Part shown: piece after piece, positions 1-8,282 of the stretch
How the letters are laid out: the number at the start of each line of letters is the position of its first letter
How positions within the stretch are numbered: position 1 is the stretch's first letter
Source: Trinickia mobilis
GTDB lineage: Bacteria; Pseudomonadota; Gammaproteobacteria; Burkholderiales; Burkholderiaceae
DNA: 33,952 bases
Assembly (NCBI RefSeq): GCF_017315705.1
Contig: NZ_JAFLRF010000054.1
Span: 1 to 33,952 of the forward strand
Direction: 5' to 3'
Translations under genes and position numbers: made by a program
Notes under the pieces: model-generated
What the model saw: the letters and a program-made list of their open reading frames with translations, nothing else
The model's database searches: none
What the model was told of the DNA's origin: nothing

Positions 1-1
1 G

Positions 2-100
2 CCCGCGCCCGCGCCTGTCGCCCCGCCTCGCGCCGCCACGCCGGCTGCGCCGGGCGGCTCGTCGCCCGGCCTCGCGTCGGCGGCGCGCCCTCAACGGTGA
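2..100 (+). CDS. C-terminal end of an Ala/Pro-rich protein (partial)
   Basis: An open frame runs from the window edge to TGA at 98-100. Its 32 visible codons are almost only Ala, Pro, Gly, Ser and Arg, which looks like a disordered C-terminal tail. The stop overlaps the GTG start of the MFS gene (GTGA at 97-100), an arrangement typical of translational coupling, so the two genes are probably in one operon. Function cannot be told from this tail. Confidence 0.5.
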   Translation, partial: PAPAPVAPPRAATPAAPGGSSPGLASAARPQR

Positions 101-1347
101 CGAAACCGCACATGGCACTAGTACGCAGCCTTCGCGCGCTCGACTGGCTCAACTTCTTCCTCGCGAATGTGCAGACCGGCTTCGGGCCGTTCATCGCCTC
201 CTATCTGACGTCGAATAAATGGACGCAGGGCGAGATCGGCGTGGCGCTCTCGGTCGGCACGGCCACCGCGATGATCAGCCAGGTTCCGGCCGGCGCCCTC
301 ATCGACGTGCTGCGCAACAAGCGCGTGGCAGGCGCCGCGGCGATCGTCGCGATCGCCGCGTGCGCGCTCCTGCTCGCGGCGAGCCCGACGCTGTTGCCCG
401 TGCTCGCCGCCGAAGTCTTTCACGGCTTCGCGAGCAGCATGCTGACGCCGGCGATCGCGGCGATCTCGATCGCGCTCGTCGGGCGCCATGCGTTGGGCGA
501 CCGGCTCGGGCGCAACGCGCGCTGGGCGTCGATCGGCAGCGCGGTCGCGGCGGGGCTGATGGGGCTTTTCGGCGAATACTATTCCGCGCGCGCCGTGTTC
601 TGGCTGACGGCAGCGCTCACGGTGCCCGCGCTCTTCGCGCTCTCGATGATCGAGAACACCGGGGCCGTGCCCTACGGCGCCCCGCCGCAGCCCGAAGCGC
701 GCGAGAGCATGTCGGTGCTGCTGCGCGACAGGCGCATGCTGATCTTCGCGGCGTGCATCGCGCTCTTTCACTTGTCGAACGCGGCGATGCTCAACCTCGC
801 CGCGGGCGAAGTCACGACGCACATGAGCGACAACGTTCAGCTCGTGATCGCGGCGTGCATCATCGTGCCGCAGATGGTGGTCGCGGCGCTCTCGCCGTGG
901 GTGGGGCGCTCGGCGGAACGTTGGGGCAGACGCCCGATCCTGCTGTTCGGCTTTTCCGCGCTGCCGGTGCGGGCCCTGCTGTTCGCGGGCATCAGCAGCC
1001 CGTATCTGCTCGTGCCGGTGCAGGCGTTCGACGGCATCAGCGCCGCCGTGTTCGGCGTGATGCTGCCGCTGATCGCCGCCGACGTAGCGGGCGGCAAGGG
1101 GCGCTACAACTTGTGTATCGGCCTCTTCGGCCTGACGGCAGGGATCGGCGCGACGCTCAGCACGCTCGTCGCCGGGTTTATCTCGGATCACTTCGGCAAT
1201 GCGGTCAGCTTCCTCGTGCTGGCTGCCTGCGGGGCGCTGGCGGTGCTGCTCGTATGGGCCGCGCTGCCGGAGACGCGCGATCCGGTGCCGGCGCCCGAAG
1301 CGGAGCCGGCCGGCGACAGCCAGCCGTCTTCCGCAACCGGGCCGTAA
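97..1347 (+). CDS. Major facilitator superfamily (MFS) transporter
   Basis: A 416-residue inner-membrane protein with about 12 hydrophobic segments, the usual size and shape of an MFS drug or metabolite exporter. Family marks are the charged loop between helices 2 and 3 (GALIDVLRNKR, around residues 66-76) and the matching loop in the second half (GRSAERWGRRP, around 269-279), which is the repeated RxGRR-type motif. The last 25 residues are a Pro/Ala/Glu-rich cytoplasmic tail. The GTG at 97 is chosen because it overlaps the upstream stop; an in-frame ATG at 112 is the alternative. The substrate cannot be inferred. Confidence 0.85.
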   Translation: MTKPHMALVRSLRALDWLNFFLANVQTGFGPFIASYLTSNKWTQGEIGVALSVGTATAMISQVPAGALIDVLRNKRVAGAAAIVAIAACALLLAASPTLLPVLAAEVFHGFASSMLTPAIAAISIALVGRHALGDRLGRNARWASIGSAVAAGLMGLFGEYYSARAVFWLTAALTVPALFALSMIENTGAVPYGAPPQPEARESMSVLLRDRRMLIFAACIALFHLSNAAMLNLAAGEVTTHMSDNVQLVIAACIIVPQMVVAALSPWVGRSAERWGRRPILLFGFSALPVRALLFAGISSPYLLVPVQAFDGISAAVFGVMLPLIAADVAGGKGRYNLCIGLFGLTAGIGATLSTLVAGFISDHFGNAVSFLVLAACGALAVLLVWAALPETRDPVPAPEAEPAGDSQPSSATGP

Positions 1348-1389
1348 GGAACATAAGGAACCGCAGGCGCACGATGCGCCGGCGGTATC

Positions 1390-1425
1390 GCTCAGGCAGC
1401 TCAGGCAGCTCAGGCAGCTCAAGCA
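1390..1425. repeat. 9-bp tandem repeat, about four copies
   Basis: The unit CTCAGGCAG occurs three times in a row, followed by a fourth, degenerate copy (CTCAAGCAA), just after the MFS gene. Because the unit is a multiple of three it stays open in every frame and creates short spurious Leu-Pro-Glu or Gln-Leu-Arg repeats. No function is evident. Such a tract can vary in copy number by slippage. Confidence 0.7.
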
Positions 1426-1453
1426 ACGCCCGGCCGTGGCGGAATGCGATGCT

Positions 1454-1675
1454 TCAGGACTGAAGCTCGCGATCGACCGCTTCGCGCGCTGCCTTGAACG
1501 TCGCCTCCGCCGCCTTGTGCTCGGTCGGCCAATAGCCGTCGATGTGCACAAGCCGCCAGTCGACCACCACCTCGTCGCCCTTCAGCACGCGAAAGTGAGA
1601 TTTCACGCCGGTCATGACTTGTTCGACGGCGACTTCCAGGTCATAGCCGTTGTAGGCTTCCTGATAGCCGCCCAT
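1454..1675 (-). CDS. Small uncharacterised acidic protein (73 aa)
   Basis: The peptide opens with MGGYQEAYNGYDLEV and has mixed beta-like and helical content; the C-terminal 25 residues (EHKAAEATFKAAREAVDRE) would form an amphipathic helix. It has no signal peptide or membrane segment. ATG at 1675 is taken as start. A GTG about 20 bases upstream, behind a GGGGAGA stretch, would add seven residues (VEAKGID). The composition looks like a real soluble protein rather than an out-of-frame shadow. I do not recognise the family. It lies 43 bp downstream of the 65-residue ORF on the same strand, so the two are probably co-transcribed. Confidence 0.65.
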   Translation of the reverse strand: MGGYQEAYNGYDLEVAVEQVMTGVKSHFRVLKGDEVVVDWRLVHIDGYWPTEHKAAEATFKAAREAVDRELQS

Positions 1676-1718
1676 GTCGATGCCTTTCGCTTCCACCGCG
1701 GTCTCCCCGCCAATCGAT

Positions 1719-1916
1719 TCAATCGCAGTCGCCGGACAGGTACTTCCGGCCGTCGCAAGTGATTTCGATCCTGCCTTCGCCGGTTTCGCCGGCGAGGCCG
1801 GCGTGCAGCAATTCGGCGGCGACGGCGCTCGACAATAGCGGCGGCACTTGTCCGACACCGACGTCGTTCAAACGTCGCAGCGCTTCGACCGCATCAGGAC
1901 TCAGGGATTTGGACAT
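1719..1916 (-). CDS. Small uncharacterised protein (65 aa)
   Basis: The 65-residue product starts MSKSLSPDAVEALRRL, has a helical N-terminal half (an Ala/Leu-rich helix around residues 28-40) and a short polar end (EITCDGRKYLSGDCD) with two cysteines. ATG at 1916 is preferred over upstream in-frame ATGs at 1952 and 2003 because GAGGAG lies just before it at normal ribosome-binding spacing. Family unknown to me. It is paired with the next small ORF and lies between the MFS gene and the ssu operon; no functional link is visible. Confidence 0.65.
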   Translation of the reverse strand: MSKSLSPDAVEALRRLNDVGVGQVPPLLSSAVAAELLHAGLAGETGEGRIEITCDGRKYLSGDCD

Positions 1917-2048
1917 GGCCGGCTCCTCCTCGCGCAAGGGTTCCCGATTCATCGTAGCACTTTCCATGCGCTTCGCCGGGGGCAAGCGGGCGCTCGCGCA
2001 CATCGAAAAGCGAGCGCGGAGGAGCCGGCGGCGGAATGGCCGATGCGG

Positions 2049-2264
2049 TCAGAGACGGGCGATCGAAACCTCGGTCGACTTCACGAGCGCCACCACTTCC
2101 GAGCCGACCTTCAAATCGAGCTCGTCGACCGAGCGCGTCGTAATCACCGACGTGACGATGCCGAACGGCGTGTCGACGTCGACTTCGGAGACCACCGGTC
2201 CGCGGATGATCTCCTTGACCCTGCCTTGGAATTGATTGCGTACGTTGATCGCGGAAATGCCCAT
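2049..2264 (-). CDS. ssuF: Mop-type TOBE-domain molybdopterin/molybdate-binding protein
   Basis: A 71-residue single TOBE/Mop domain: starts MGISAINVRNQFQG, then KEIIRGPVVSEVDVDTPFG and ends in SEVVALVKSTEVSIARL, the standard molbindin pattern. Such proteins bind molybdate or related oxyanions as oligomers. It lies 48 bp downstream of ssuB on the same strand, as the last gene of the sulfonate cluster; the same position is held by ssuF in the Pseudomonas putida ssuEADCBF operon, which is why I use that symbol. Its biochemical role in sulfonate use is not established. TGA ends at 2049, and the next gene downstream (the 65-aa ORF) begins 132 bp away. Confidence 0.85.
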   Translation of the reverse strand: MGISAINVRNQFQGRVKEIIRGPVVSEVDVDTPFGIVTSVITTRSVDELDLKVGSEVVALVKSTEVSIARL

Positions 2265-2312
2265 GTCTGTCAGCTCCAGTTTGGATCAGTCGAGGTCGAT
2301 GAATAAAGCGCT

Positions 2313-3341
2313 TCAGACGGCCCAGCGCACGTCGCTCGGCCGCACGATGCGTTCGCGCTCCCGCTCGTCGGGCGCCGCCGCGTGAGCGCGCGGCGTGCTC
2401 GCCAGCACGCGTTGCAGCACGTCGTCTTCGAGCGCCGAGAACGCGGCCGACGCACGCGCGCGCGGCCTCTCGAGCGGCACGGGCTGAACGAGCGCGATGC
2501 GCCCGCCTTCGATCAGCAGAATCCGGTCGGCGAGCGCAACCGCCTCCTGCACGTCGTGCGTGACGAGCAGCGCGGTGAAGCCGTGCTCGCGCCACAGCCG
2601 CTCGATCAGCGTGTGCATCTCGATGCGGGTCAGCGCATCGAGTGCGCCGAGCGGCTCGTCGAGCAGCAGCAGCTGCGGCCGGTGCACGAGCGCACGCGCG
2701 AGCGCCACGCGCTGCCGCTGGCCGCCCGAAAGCTGCGACGGCCAATCGTTCGCGCGTTCGAACAAGCCGACTTCCGCGAGCACCGAGCGCGCGTCGTCGC
2801 GCGCGCCGCGGCCAAGCCCGAGCGTCACGTTCTGCAATACCGTCTTCCACGGCAAGAGACGTGAGTCCTGGAACATGATGCGCGTCTCCAACGGCGCGCC
2901 TGCGACGCCGCTCTTGGCGAGGACGCCCGCGTCCGCGCTTTCGAGGCCCGCGACGAGGCGCAGCAGCGTCGACTTCCCGCAGCCGCTGCGCCCGACGATC
3001 GCGACAAAACTGCCGCGCTCGATCGATAAGTCGAAATCGGACAGCACCGCGCGTTCGCCGTAACGCTTGCCGACGCCGCGCAGATCGACGGCGGCGTCGC
3101 CCGGCTGGCGGCGCGCATCGGCGTCATCGGTGTGCAGCCGTTGCACGGCTGTGCGGGCTGCCGCAGCCGCTTCGCGCGCCACGTTCGCCTCGGCGCGCCG
3201 CGCATCGTGAAGCGCCTCGTCGCGTTCGGCCGCCGACGCCTCGTCGCGGTCGTGATCGCGCGTTCGCGACTGGGCCAGCTCGGCCTCCAGGTCGGTCCCG
3301 GCGATGCCGCCGAAGGACGTCGCGAGTGTCGTCGCCGTCAT
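2313..3341 (-). CDS. ssuB: Aliphatic sulfonate ABC transporter ATP-binding protein SsuB
   Basis: ATPase that powers sulfonate import with SsuC. In the 342-residue product the P-loop GRSGCGKS is at about 117-124, the Q-loop glutamine in [11 protein letters not shown] near 158, the signature LSGGQ at 204-208, Walker B LLLLDEP at 224-230 and the switch histidine in VTHD near 262. The [10 protein letters not shown] motif is typical of the nitrate/sulfonate/taurine ATPase family. ATG at 3341 overlaps the ssuC stop by four bases (ATGA), fixing the start. Odd: about 80 charged, Ala/Arg/Asp-rich residues precede the ATPase domain (probably coiled coil or disordered), and an Arg-rich tail follows, so the protein is much longer than the roughly 255-residue enterobacterial SsuB. 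Confidence 0.93.
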   Translation of the reverse strand: MTATTLATSFGGIAGTDLEAELAQSRTRDHDRDEASAAERDEALHDARRAEANVAREAAAAARTAVQRLHTDDADARRQPGDAAVDLRGVGKRYGERAVLSDFDLSIERGSFVAIVGRSGCGKSTLLRLVAGLESADAGVLAKSGVAGAPLETRIMFQDSRLLPWKTVLQNVTLGLGRGARDDARSVLAEVGLFERANDWPSQLSGGQRQRVALARALVHRPQLLLLDEPLGALDALTRIEMHTLIERLWREHGFTALLVTHDVQEAVALADRILLIEGGRIALVQPVPLERPRARASAAFSALEDDVLQRVLASTPRAHAAAPDERERERIVRPSDVRWAV

Positions 3342-4204
3342 GCTTTCGTTCCTCGTTGATAAGCCGGATGCCAGCGCAGGGTCACGCGCTCGAGCCCCTT
3401 CGCGAACAGGTCGGCGATTTTGCCGAGCGCCGCGTAGAGCAGGATCCCGACCACCACCACGTCCGTTTGCAAGAACTCGCGCGCATTCATCGTCAGGTAG
3501 CCGATGCCCGATTGCGCGGAGATCGTTTCGGCGACGATCAGCGTCACCCACATGAGCCCGAACGCGAAGCGCACGCCGACCAGAATCGACGGCAGCGCGC
3601 CCGGCAGAATCACATGGCGACACAGCGCGAAGCCCTTGAGCCCGTAGCTTCTCGCCATCTCGATCAGGTTCGCGTCGACCGAGCGGATGCCGTGGAACGT
3701 GTTCACGTACACGGGGAAAAACACACCGAGCGCGACGAGAAAGAGCTTCGCTTTCTCGTCGATGCCGAACCAGAGGATCACGAGCGGAATCATCGCGAGC
3801 GCCGGAATGTTGCGGATCATCTGGATCGTCGTATCGAGCGCGGTTTCGGCCGGCTTGAAGAGGCCCGTCGCAAGACCGAGCGCTAGCCCAATGCCGCCGC
3901 CGAGCGCAAAGCCCGACACCGCGCGCCACGTGCTCACCTTGACGTCCCTCCACATCTCGCCCGACTGGAGCAGCGCCCACGCCGCCTTCACGACCGCAAG
4001 CGGCTCAGGAAGGATGCGCGCCGACAGCGTGCCGCTTTTCGCAGCCAGCTCCCAGGCGATGAGGATCGCGATCGGCACGAGCCACGGAACCAGGCGCGAA
4101 AGCGTGCGGCGTGTGAAGTGAGCAGCAAGGCGCGTTGTGGTCGCGTGAGTCTTGCCCGCCGAAGCCGCGCGCGCGCCGCTCGCGCTGAAAGAGATTTGAG
4201 CCAT
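3338..4204 (-). CDS. ssuC: Aliphatic sulfonate ABC transporter permease SsuC
   Basis: Inner-membrane permease of the sulfonate importer, 288 residues from ATG at 4204. The first membrane segment is near residues 40-55 ([17 protein letters not shown]), and the binding-protein-dependent permease (EAA) loop appears in [26 protein letters not shown]. The preceding 40 residues are basic and low in complexity. An in-frame ATG at 4288 would add 28 residues; I prefer 4204, where AGAGGC lies upstream and the product has normal family length. The stop overlaps the ssuB start (ATGA), indicating translational coupling. Confidence 0.92.
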   Translation of the reverse strand: MAQISFSASGARAASAGKTHATTTRLAAHFTRRTLSRLVPWLVPIAILIAWELAAKSGTLSARILPEPLAVVKAAWALLQSGEMWRDVKVSTWRAVSGFALGGGIGLALGLATGLFKPAETALDTTIQMIRNIPALAMIPLVILWFGIDEKAKLFLVALGVFFPVYVNTFHGIRSVDANLIEMARSYGLKGFALCRHVILPGALPSILVGVRFAFGLMWVTLIVAETISAQSGIGYLTMNAREFLQTDVVVVGILLYAALGKIADLFAKGLERVTLRWHPAYQRGTKA

Positions 4205-4279
4205 GGATGCCTCTGCCTTTACCGACGCCTGCCTTACCGATGCGCGCGTTTGCGGCGCGCGGCAGCGTCGGCCGATGCA

Positions 4280-4295
4280 CGCCGGCATGCCGGCG
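4280..4295. other. 16-bp perfect palindrome between ssuD and ssuC
   Basis: CGCCGGCATGCCGGCG is its own reverse complement and lies within the 139-bp gap between ssuD and ssuC. As RNA it would make only a tight hairpin; as DNA it could be a dimeric protein site. There is no T-run after it on either strand, so it is not a convincing terminator. Chance occurrence in G/C-rich DNA is possible. Confidence 0.4.
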
Positions 4296-4343
4296 CACTC
4301 AGTGGTTTCGCTACGAGGAGTGGGTTTGCACGCGGCAAGCCGC

Positions 4344-5501
4344 TCAGCTCCGGCTCGCCTTCGGCAGATAGCCGTTGCCGACGATCTCGCCGAACGGCCC
4401 CGACAACGGCCCGTTGGCGCGGTGCCGCTTGCGTCCCGGCAAGAGCGGAAACACGAGTTCGGCGAAGCGATACGACTCTTCCAGATGCGGATAGCCGGAC
4501 AGGATGAAGGTCTCGATGCCGAGGTCCGCGTATTCGCGCATGCGCGTGGCGATTTGATGAGGATTCCCGACGAGTGCCGTTCCCGCGCCGCTGCGCACGA
4601 GCCCGACGCCCGCCCACAAGTTCGGGTAGACCTCGAGCTCCTGGCGGCTGCCGCGCTTGCCGCCGTGCAGCGCCGCCATCCGCTGCTGCCCTTCCGAATC
4701 CATCTTCGAGAACGACGCTTGCGCGCGGGCGATCGTGTCGTCGTCGAGACGGCTGACGAGGCGGTCCGCAGCGGCCCACGCTTCTTCCTCGGTCTCGCGC
4801 ACGATCACATGCAGGCGGATGCCGAATTTGATCTTGCGCCCGCGCTCGGCGGCGCGCGCGCGGATGTCCGCGATCTTCTTCTCGACCGCCGCGGGCGGCT
4901 CACCCCAGGTGAGATAGGTATCGATATGGTCGGCCGCGATCGCATGCGCCGCCGGCGACGACCCGCCGAACCACAGCGGCGGATGCGGATGCTGCACCGG
5001 CGGATACAGCACCTTGCCGCCCTTCGAGCTCAGATGCTGGCCCGAGAACTCGATCGCCTCGTTCGTGTGCGATGCGGCGAGCAGGTCGCGCCAGATGTGC
5101 AGGAACTCGTCGGTGATCTCGTAGCGCGTGCCGTGATCGGCAAAGAGACCGTCGCCTTCGAGCTCGGCTGAATCGCCGCCTGTCACGACGTTGATCAAGA
5201 GGCGCCCGTCCGAGAGCCGGTCGAACGTCGACGCCATGCGCGCAAAGAGCCCCGGCGAGGCGATGCCCGGCCGGATTGCGACGAGGAACTTCAAGCGCCT
5301 GGTTGCCGGGATCAGGCTCGATGCGACCACCCAGGCGTCTTCGCACGAACGGCCCGTCGGCAGCAGCACGCCCTCGTAGCCGAGCGTGTCGGCGGCGACG
5401 GCGATCTGCCGGAAATAGTCGTAGTCCGCTGCGCGCGCGCCCTCGGAGGTGCCGAGATAGCGGCTGTCGCCATGGGTCGGAATGAACCAGAACACATTCA
5501 T
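4344..5501 (-). CDS. ssuD: FMNH2-dependent alkanesulfonate monooxygenase SsuD
   Basis: Cleaves alkanesulfonates to the aldehyde and sulfite with reduced FMN and O2. The 385-residue protein has the bacterial-luciferase-like TIM-barrel fold pattern. It starts [18 protein letters not shown], carries GRSCEDAW with the conserved cysteine at about 53, FLVAIRPG, and the NVVTGGD motif of the SsuD family, plus a conserved Arg/His pair in [12 protein letters not shown]. The length matches the family (about 380). GCAGGAG lies upstream of the ATG at 5501. It is the first gene of the ssuD-C-B-F operon. No flavin reductase (SsuE) or periplasmic binding protein (SsuA) gene is next to it, so those must be encoded elsewhere. 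Regulation by a CysB/SsuR-type LysR activator is expected from the family but no site was identified. Confidence 0.95.
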   Translation of the reverse strand: MNVFWFIPTHGDSRYLGTSEGARAADYDYFRQIAVAADTLGYEGVLLPTGRSCEDAWVVASSLIPATRRLKFLVAIRPGIASPGLFARMASTFDRLSDGRLLINVVTGGDSAELEGDGLFADHGTRYEITDEFLHIWRDLLAASHTNEAIEFSGQHLSSKGGKVLYPPVQHPHPPLWFGGSSPAAHAIAADHIDTYLTWGEPPAAVEKKIADIRARAAERGRKIKFGIRLHVIVRETEEEAWAAADRLVSRLDDDTIARAQASFSKMDSEGQQRMAALHGGKRGSRQELEVYPNLWAGVGLVRSGAGTALVGNPHQIATRMREYADLGIETFILSGYPHLEESYRFAELVFPLLPGRKRHRANGPLSGPFGEIVGNGYLPKASRS

Positions 5502-5684
5502 CTGCTGCTCCTGCAGGGTGCTTGCCGTTGATCTTGGAGCAGACAGTCTAGGGAGGGCCTTAAGCGTTTTGAACGATTTTTTTGAGCTTAGGTTTTACGC
5601 TTCCGTGCTTAGCGCGACGCTTTAGCTTGTGTTTTTGCCTGCGGTTTTACGTCGATAGGAAGCAATGCGACAGCGCTCGCCCTC

Positions 5685-5690
5685 TATAAT
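5685..5690 (+). promoter_or_regulatory. Possible -10 box for the membrane-protein gene
   Basis: TATAAT lies 69 bp before the ATG at 5759 in an otherwise G/C-rich stretch. No good -35 box is visible at 16-18 bp upstream, so the call is tentative. The A/T-rich 5560-5660 stretch just before it probably also serves ssuD on the other strand. Confidence 0.4.
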
Positions 5691-5758
5691 GGCGCTCGTT
5701 CTGAATTACGGCGCGGCTTGCGGGAAAAGCATCGGACGCGCCCCTCGCGGTGCACTCC

Positions 5759-6184
5759 ATGCAAAAAGTCATTCTGCCGTTCGTGTCCGGCTTTCTCGCC
5801 GCCCTGTTCTTTCACGAGGCCACGCTCGCGCTGCTGCACGCGGCCGGCTTCGTCGACGCGAACGGCTTTTCGACCGCGCCGTTCCTGCCGCTCGGCATCC
5901 CCGAATTCATCGCGAACGCGATCTGGAGCGCCGTCTGGGCGGTGTTGATGGCGTGGCTCTTGCGCGTATCGCCCGAACGCGTTGCGCCGTGGATTCAGTC
6001 GTTCGTGTTCGGGGGCATCGTGCTGACCGCGGCGAGCACGTTCGTCGTCGATCCCGTGCGCGGCATCTGGCCGAGCGGCAACATGCTGCCGCGCCTGGCT
6101 GTCGGGTTTGCCGCGAATGCGATGTGGGGCTGGGGCGCGCTCGTGTTCATGCGCGCATTCATGGCGGGACAGGAAGAGGATTAG
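5759..6184 (+). CDS. Uncharacterised four-helix integral membrane protein (141 aa)
   Basis: The product has four hydrophobic helices (approximately residues 5-27, 48-68, 76-97 and 107-135) separated by short loops, with His-Glu in the first helix (FFHEATLALL) and many aromatic residues in the second and fourth. No enzyme motif, no signal peptide apart from the first helix. ATG at 5759 gives MQKVILPFVSGF; a GTG three codons upstream is the alternative start. The length and topology resemble small uncharacterised membrane proteins common in Burkholderiaceae, but I cannot name the family. It is convergent with the hydrolase gene that follows. Confidence 0.8.
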   Translation: MQKVILPFVSGFLAALFFHEATLALLHAAGFVDANGFSTAPFLPLGIPEFIANAIWSAVWAVLMAWLLRVSPERVAPWIQSFVFGGIVLTAASTFVVDPVRGIWPSGNMLPRLAVGFAANAMWGWGALVFMRAFMAGQEED

Positions 6185-6213
6185 ACCTGGTTTGCGCTTT
6201 CAGTCAACCCTGG

Positions 6214-6228
6214 GGGGCGCGGTGCCCC
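6214..6228. terminator. Weak hairpin between convergent genes
   Basis: GGGGC and GCCCC flank a five-base loop in the 64-bp gap between the membrane-protein gene and the hydrolase gene, which converge here. There is no T-run, so it may only assist termination. Confidence 0.3.
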
Positions 6229-6248
6229 GTCAGGACGAGCAAACCGCG

Positions 6249-7385
6249 TCAGCCAACCAAATGACGCAGCGGATGTTCCGCCGCAGCCCACGGGCTCTCG
6301 AACATGCGCTCCACCTCTTCGCGCGTCACATCCTCGACCCGTGGGATCCGCCATACCGGGCGATTGTCTTTGTCGACGATACGCGCGCGCACGCCTTCGA
6401 TCACGTCGCCGCGCGCAAACGTCGAGCGCGTCAGATCGAGATCGCTGCGCAAACGCTCGGCCATCGAGCCTTCCGCGCGCACCACGACTTCGAGCGACAC
6501 CGCCATCGAGAGCGGCGATCGCTCGCGCATCGCGCCCTCCGTCTCTTCCGCCCATTCGCTCGCGGCGCAATCGGTTTCGCTTGCCAGCGAGGCCAGAATC
6601 CGCGCGACGTCCGGCTGCGCGAAGTGCCGGTCGATCCATGCACGCGTCGTCGCGAGCCGCGACGTGTCGGGCGTCGGCACGACCTTGCAAAGCAACGCCG
6701 CGCGCCGCACGCACTCGACGACCTCCGCGCCGCTTTCGAACGGCTCGCGGGCCAGCGTGTCGAGGAGCGCCGGCACCGCCGAATCGTCGACGTAGACGTC
6801 AGCGAGGCCGGCATAGAGCGCATCGGCGGCTTCGATCGTCGTGCCCGTCACCGCCAGATAGCGGCCGATCGCACCCGGCGTGCGCGCGAGAAACCAGCCC
6901 GCGCCGACATCGGGAAAGAGCCCGATGCGCGTTTCCGGCATCGCCATCTTGGTCGAGCCCATCACGACGCGCAGGCCGCCCGTGCGATGCGCAGGCAGCG
7001 AGATGCCCATGCCCCCGCCCATCACGATGCCGTTCATCAGCGCGATGTAGGGCTTCGGGTAGGCGAAGACGGCGTGGTCGAGCGAATATTCCTCGATGAA
7101 GAAAGCGTCGACCGCATCTTGATCGCCGCGCGCATAGGCCTCGTGGAAATAGCGCACGTCGCCGCCCGCGCAGAACGCGCGCGGATGCGGGCTGTGCACG
7201 ACCACCGCGAGCACGCCGGCGTCGTCGCGCCACTCGTCGAGCGCGGCATGCATCGCGCGAATCATCGACGTGGACAGCGCATTCAACGCTTTAGGACGAT
7301 TCAGCTCGACATAACCAATCCGATTCGCGACGTAAGCGCGGACCTCTTCGTTCTCTGTGACGGAAAGCGGTTCAGGCGTGGACAT
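6249..7385 (-). CDS. 3-hydroxyisobutyryl-CoA hydrolase (enoyl-CoA hydratase/isomerase family)
   Basis: Crotonase-fold thioesterase of the valine degradation pathway, releasing 3-hydroxyisobutyrate from its CoA ester. The 378-residue length matches the hydrolase subgroup and is well above the roughly 260 of simple enoyl-CoA hydratases. Oxyanion-hole segments are CAGGD (72-76) and MGGGMG (122-127). The hydrolase-specific MPETRIGLFPDVGAG holds Glu151 and Asp159, the pair known to be catalytic in the human enzyme. The C-terminal half carries the ECH_2-type extension ending in PWAAAEHPLRHLVG. The start at 7385 gives MSTPEPLSV; an upstream in-frame ATG at 7517 lies inside the regulator gene and is unlikely. 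It follows the TetR gene by 58 bp on the same strand. Confidence 0.88.
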   Translation of the reverse strand: MSTPEPLSVTENEEVRAYVANRIGYVELNRPKALNALSTSMIRAMHAALDEWRDDAGVLAVVVHSPHPRAFCAGGDVRYFHEAYARGDQDAVDAFFIEEYSLDHAVFAYPKPYIALMNGIVMGGGMGISLPAHRTGGLRVVMGSTKMAMPETRIGLFPDVGAGWFLARTPGAIGRYLAVTGTTIEAADALYAGLADVYVDDSAVPALLDTLAREPFESGAEVVECVRRAALLCKVVPTPDTSRLATTRAWIDRHFAQPDVARILASLASETDCAASEWAEETEGAMRERSPLSMAVSLEVVVRAEGSMAERLRSDLDLTRSTFARGDVIEGVRARIVDKDNRPVWRIPRVEDVTREEVERMFESPWAAAEHPLRHLVG

Positions 7386-7443
7386 GAGTGATGTGGCCGC
7401 ATGCGGCTGCGAGGCAGTGATGGACGGGCACAACGGTAACACG

Positions 7444-8247
7444 TTACGCGGATGCCTTGCGGCTGCGCTTGGCGGGCGCTGCTGCGTTCGCTTCCGATGG
7501 CGAACCGGCACGCGCATTCATCTGAGCATTCGCATCCGCTGCTTTCGCCTCCGCGACCTTGCGCGAGCGTTTCGCGCCCGACGCACCGAACCAGGCGTCG
7601 ATCGCCGTATCGACGAGCTTCTCGACCGGCGACTGAGGATAGACCGGACACGTCAGCGTCAGTGCAACGATGCCATGCAGCGTCGCCCATAACGCCTCGA
7701 CCCAAGTGCGGCTGTCCGCCGGCGCAGGCACGCGCCCTGCCGCTTTCAGCGCGTCGATGGCGTCGATCAGCAGATGAAACGCGGCGTCGCCAGCGTCGCC
7801 GGTCGAAGCTTCGGCGGCCGCTTCCGGCACATCCGCTGCGCCGTTCGTGACGCCCCCGCCGGACGAGCCGCCCAGCGCGGCATCGGCGTAGCTCGGATCT
7901 TCCATGAAGATCAGGCGGTACGTCTCGCGATTCGCGAGCCCGAACGCGACGTACGCGTGCGCGATCGCCCTCAGGCGCTTCTCAGGCTCGGCGATTTGCG
8001 CATGCGGCGCGAGGCTCGCGAGCAGTTGCTCGTAGCCCTCGGCGCACAGCGCGCGAGCGATGTCGTCACGGCTTTCGAAATGCAGATACAGCGTGGCGGG
8101 CGAATATTCGATCGCATCGGCGATCTTGCGCATCGACAGCGCGGCGAAGCCCTCGCGCATCACGATCGCTCGCGACGCTTCGAGGATGCGTTCCCGCAGT
8201 GCCTGCTTCTGGCGGTGTTTTCGTTCGGCGATTCCCATGCCGTGCAT
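7444..8247 (-). CDS. TetR/AcrR-family transcriptional regulator
   Basis: 267 residues from ATG at 8247 (or 264 from ATG at 8238). The DNA-binding domain is at about residues 10-60: ILEASRAIVMREGFAAL, then the helix-turn-helix SMRKIADAIEYSPATLYLHF, ending in the usual YLHFESRDDIARAL. The ligand domain is longer than usual, with a Gly/Ala-rich insert around 132-155 and a Lys/Arg/Ala-rich tail of about 40 residues (KRSRKVAEAKA to KRSRKASA). It is divergent from the epimerase gene at 8360, and two tandem palindromes lie in between, so it probably represses that gene and itself. The 58-bp gap to the hydrolase gene suggests the two are co-transcribed. Confidence 0.9.
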   Translation of the reverse strand: MHGMGIAERKHRQKQALRERILEASRAIVMREGFAALSMRKIADAIEYSPATLYLHFESRDDIARALCAEGYEQLLASLAPHAQIAEPEKRLRAIAHAYVAFGLANRETYRLIFMEDPSYADAALGGSSGGGVTNGAADVPEAAAEASTGDAGDAAFHLLIDAIDALKAAGRVPAPADSRTWVEALWATLHGIVALTLTCPVYPQSPVEKLVDTAIDAWFGASGAKRSRKVAEAKAADANAQMNARAGSPSEANAAAPAKRSRKASA

Positions 8248-8254
8248 TTTCAGG

Positions 8255-8282
8255 TTGACAAACTGAAAAGTCAAATTAAACT
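8255..8282 (+). promoter_or_regulatory. Putative promoter of the epimerase gene
   Basis: TTGACA at 8255-8260 is a full -35 match; TAAACT at 8277-8282 follows after 16 bp as a fair -10. The predicted start of transcription falls inside the tandem palindromes at 8282-8308, the arrangement expected for repression by the divergent TetR protein. A shorter inverted repeat (TTTTCAG / CTGAAAA, 8247-8253 and 8263-8269) surrounds the -35 box. Confidence 0.5.

Noticed and set aside
118-1551. 477-codon frame antisense to the MFS gene
   Set aside because: Arg/His/Gln-rich shadow with no motif; the MFS protein on the plus strand is clear.
6108-7391. 427-codon plus-strand frame over the hydrolase gene
   Set aside because: Arg/His/Asp-rich shadow; the hydrolase has intact catalytic motifs on the minus strand.
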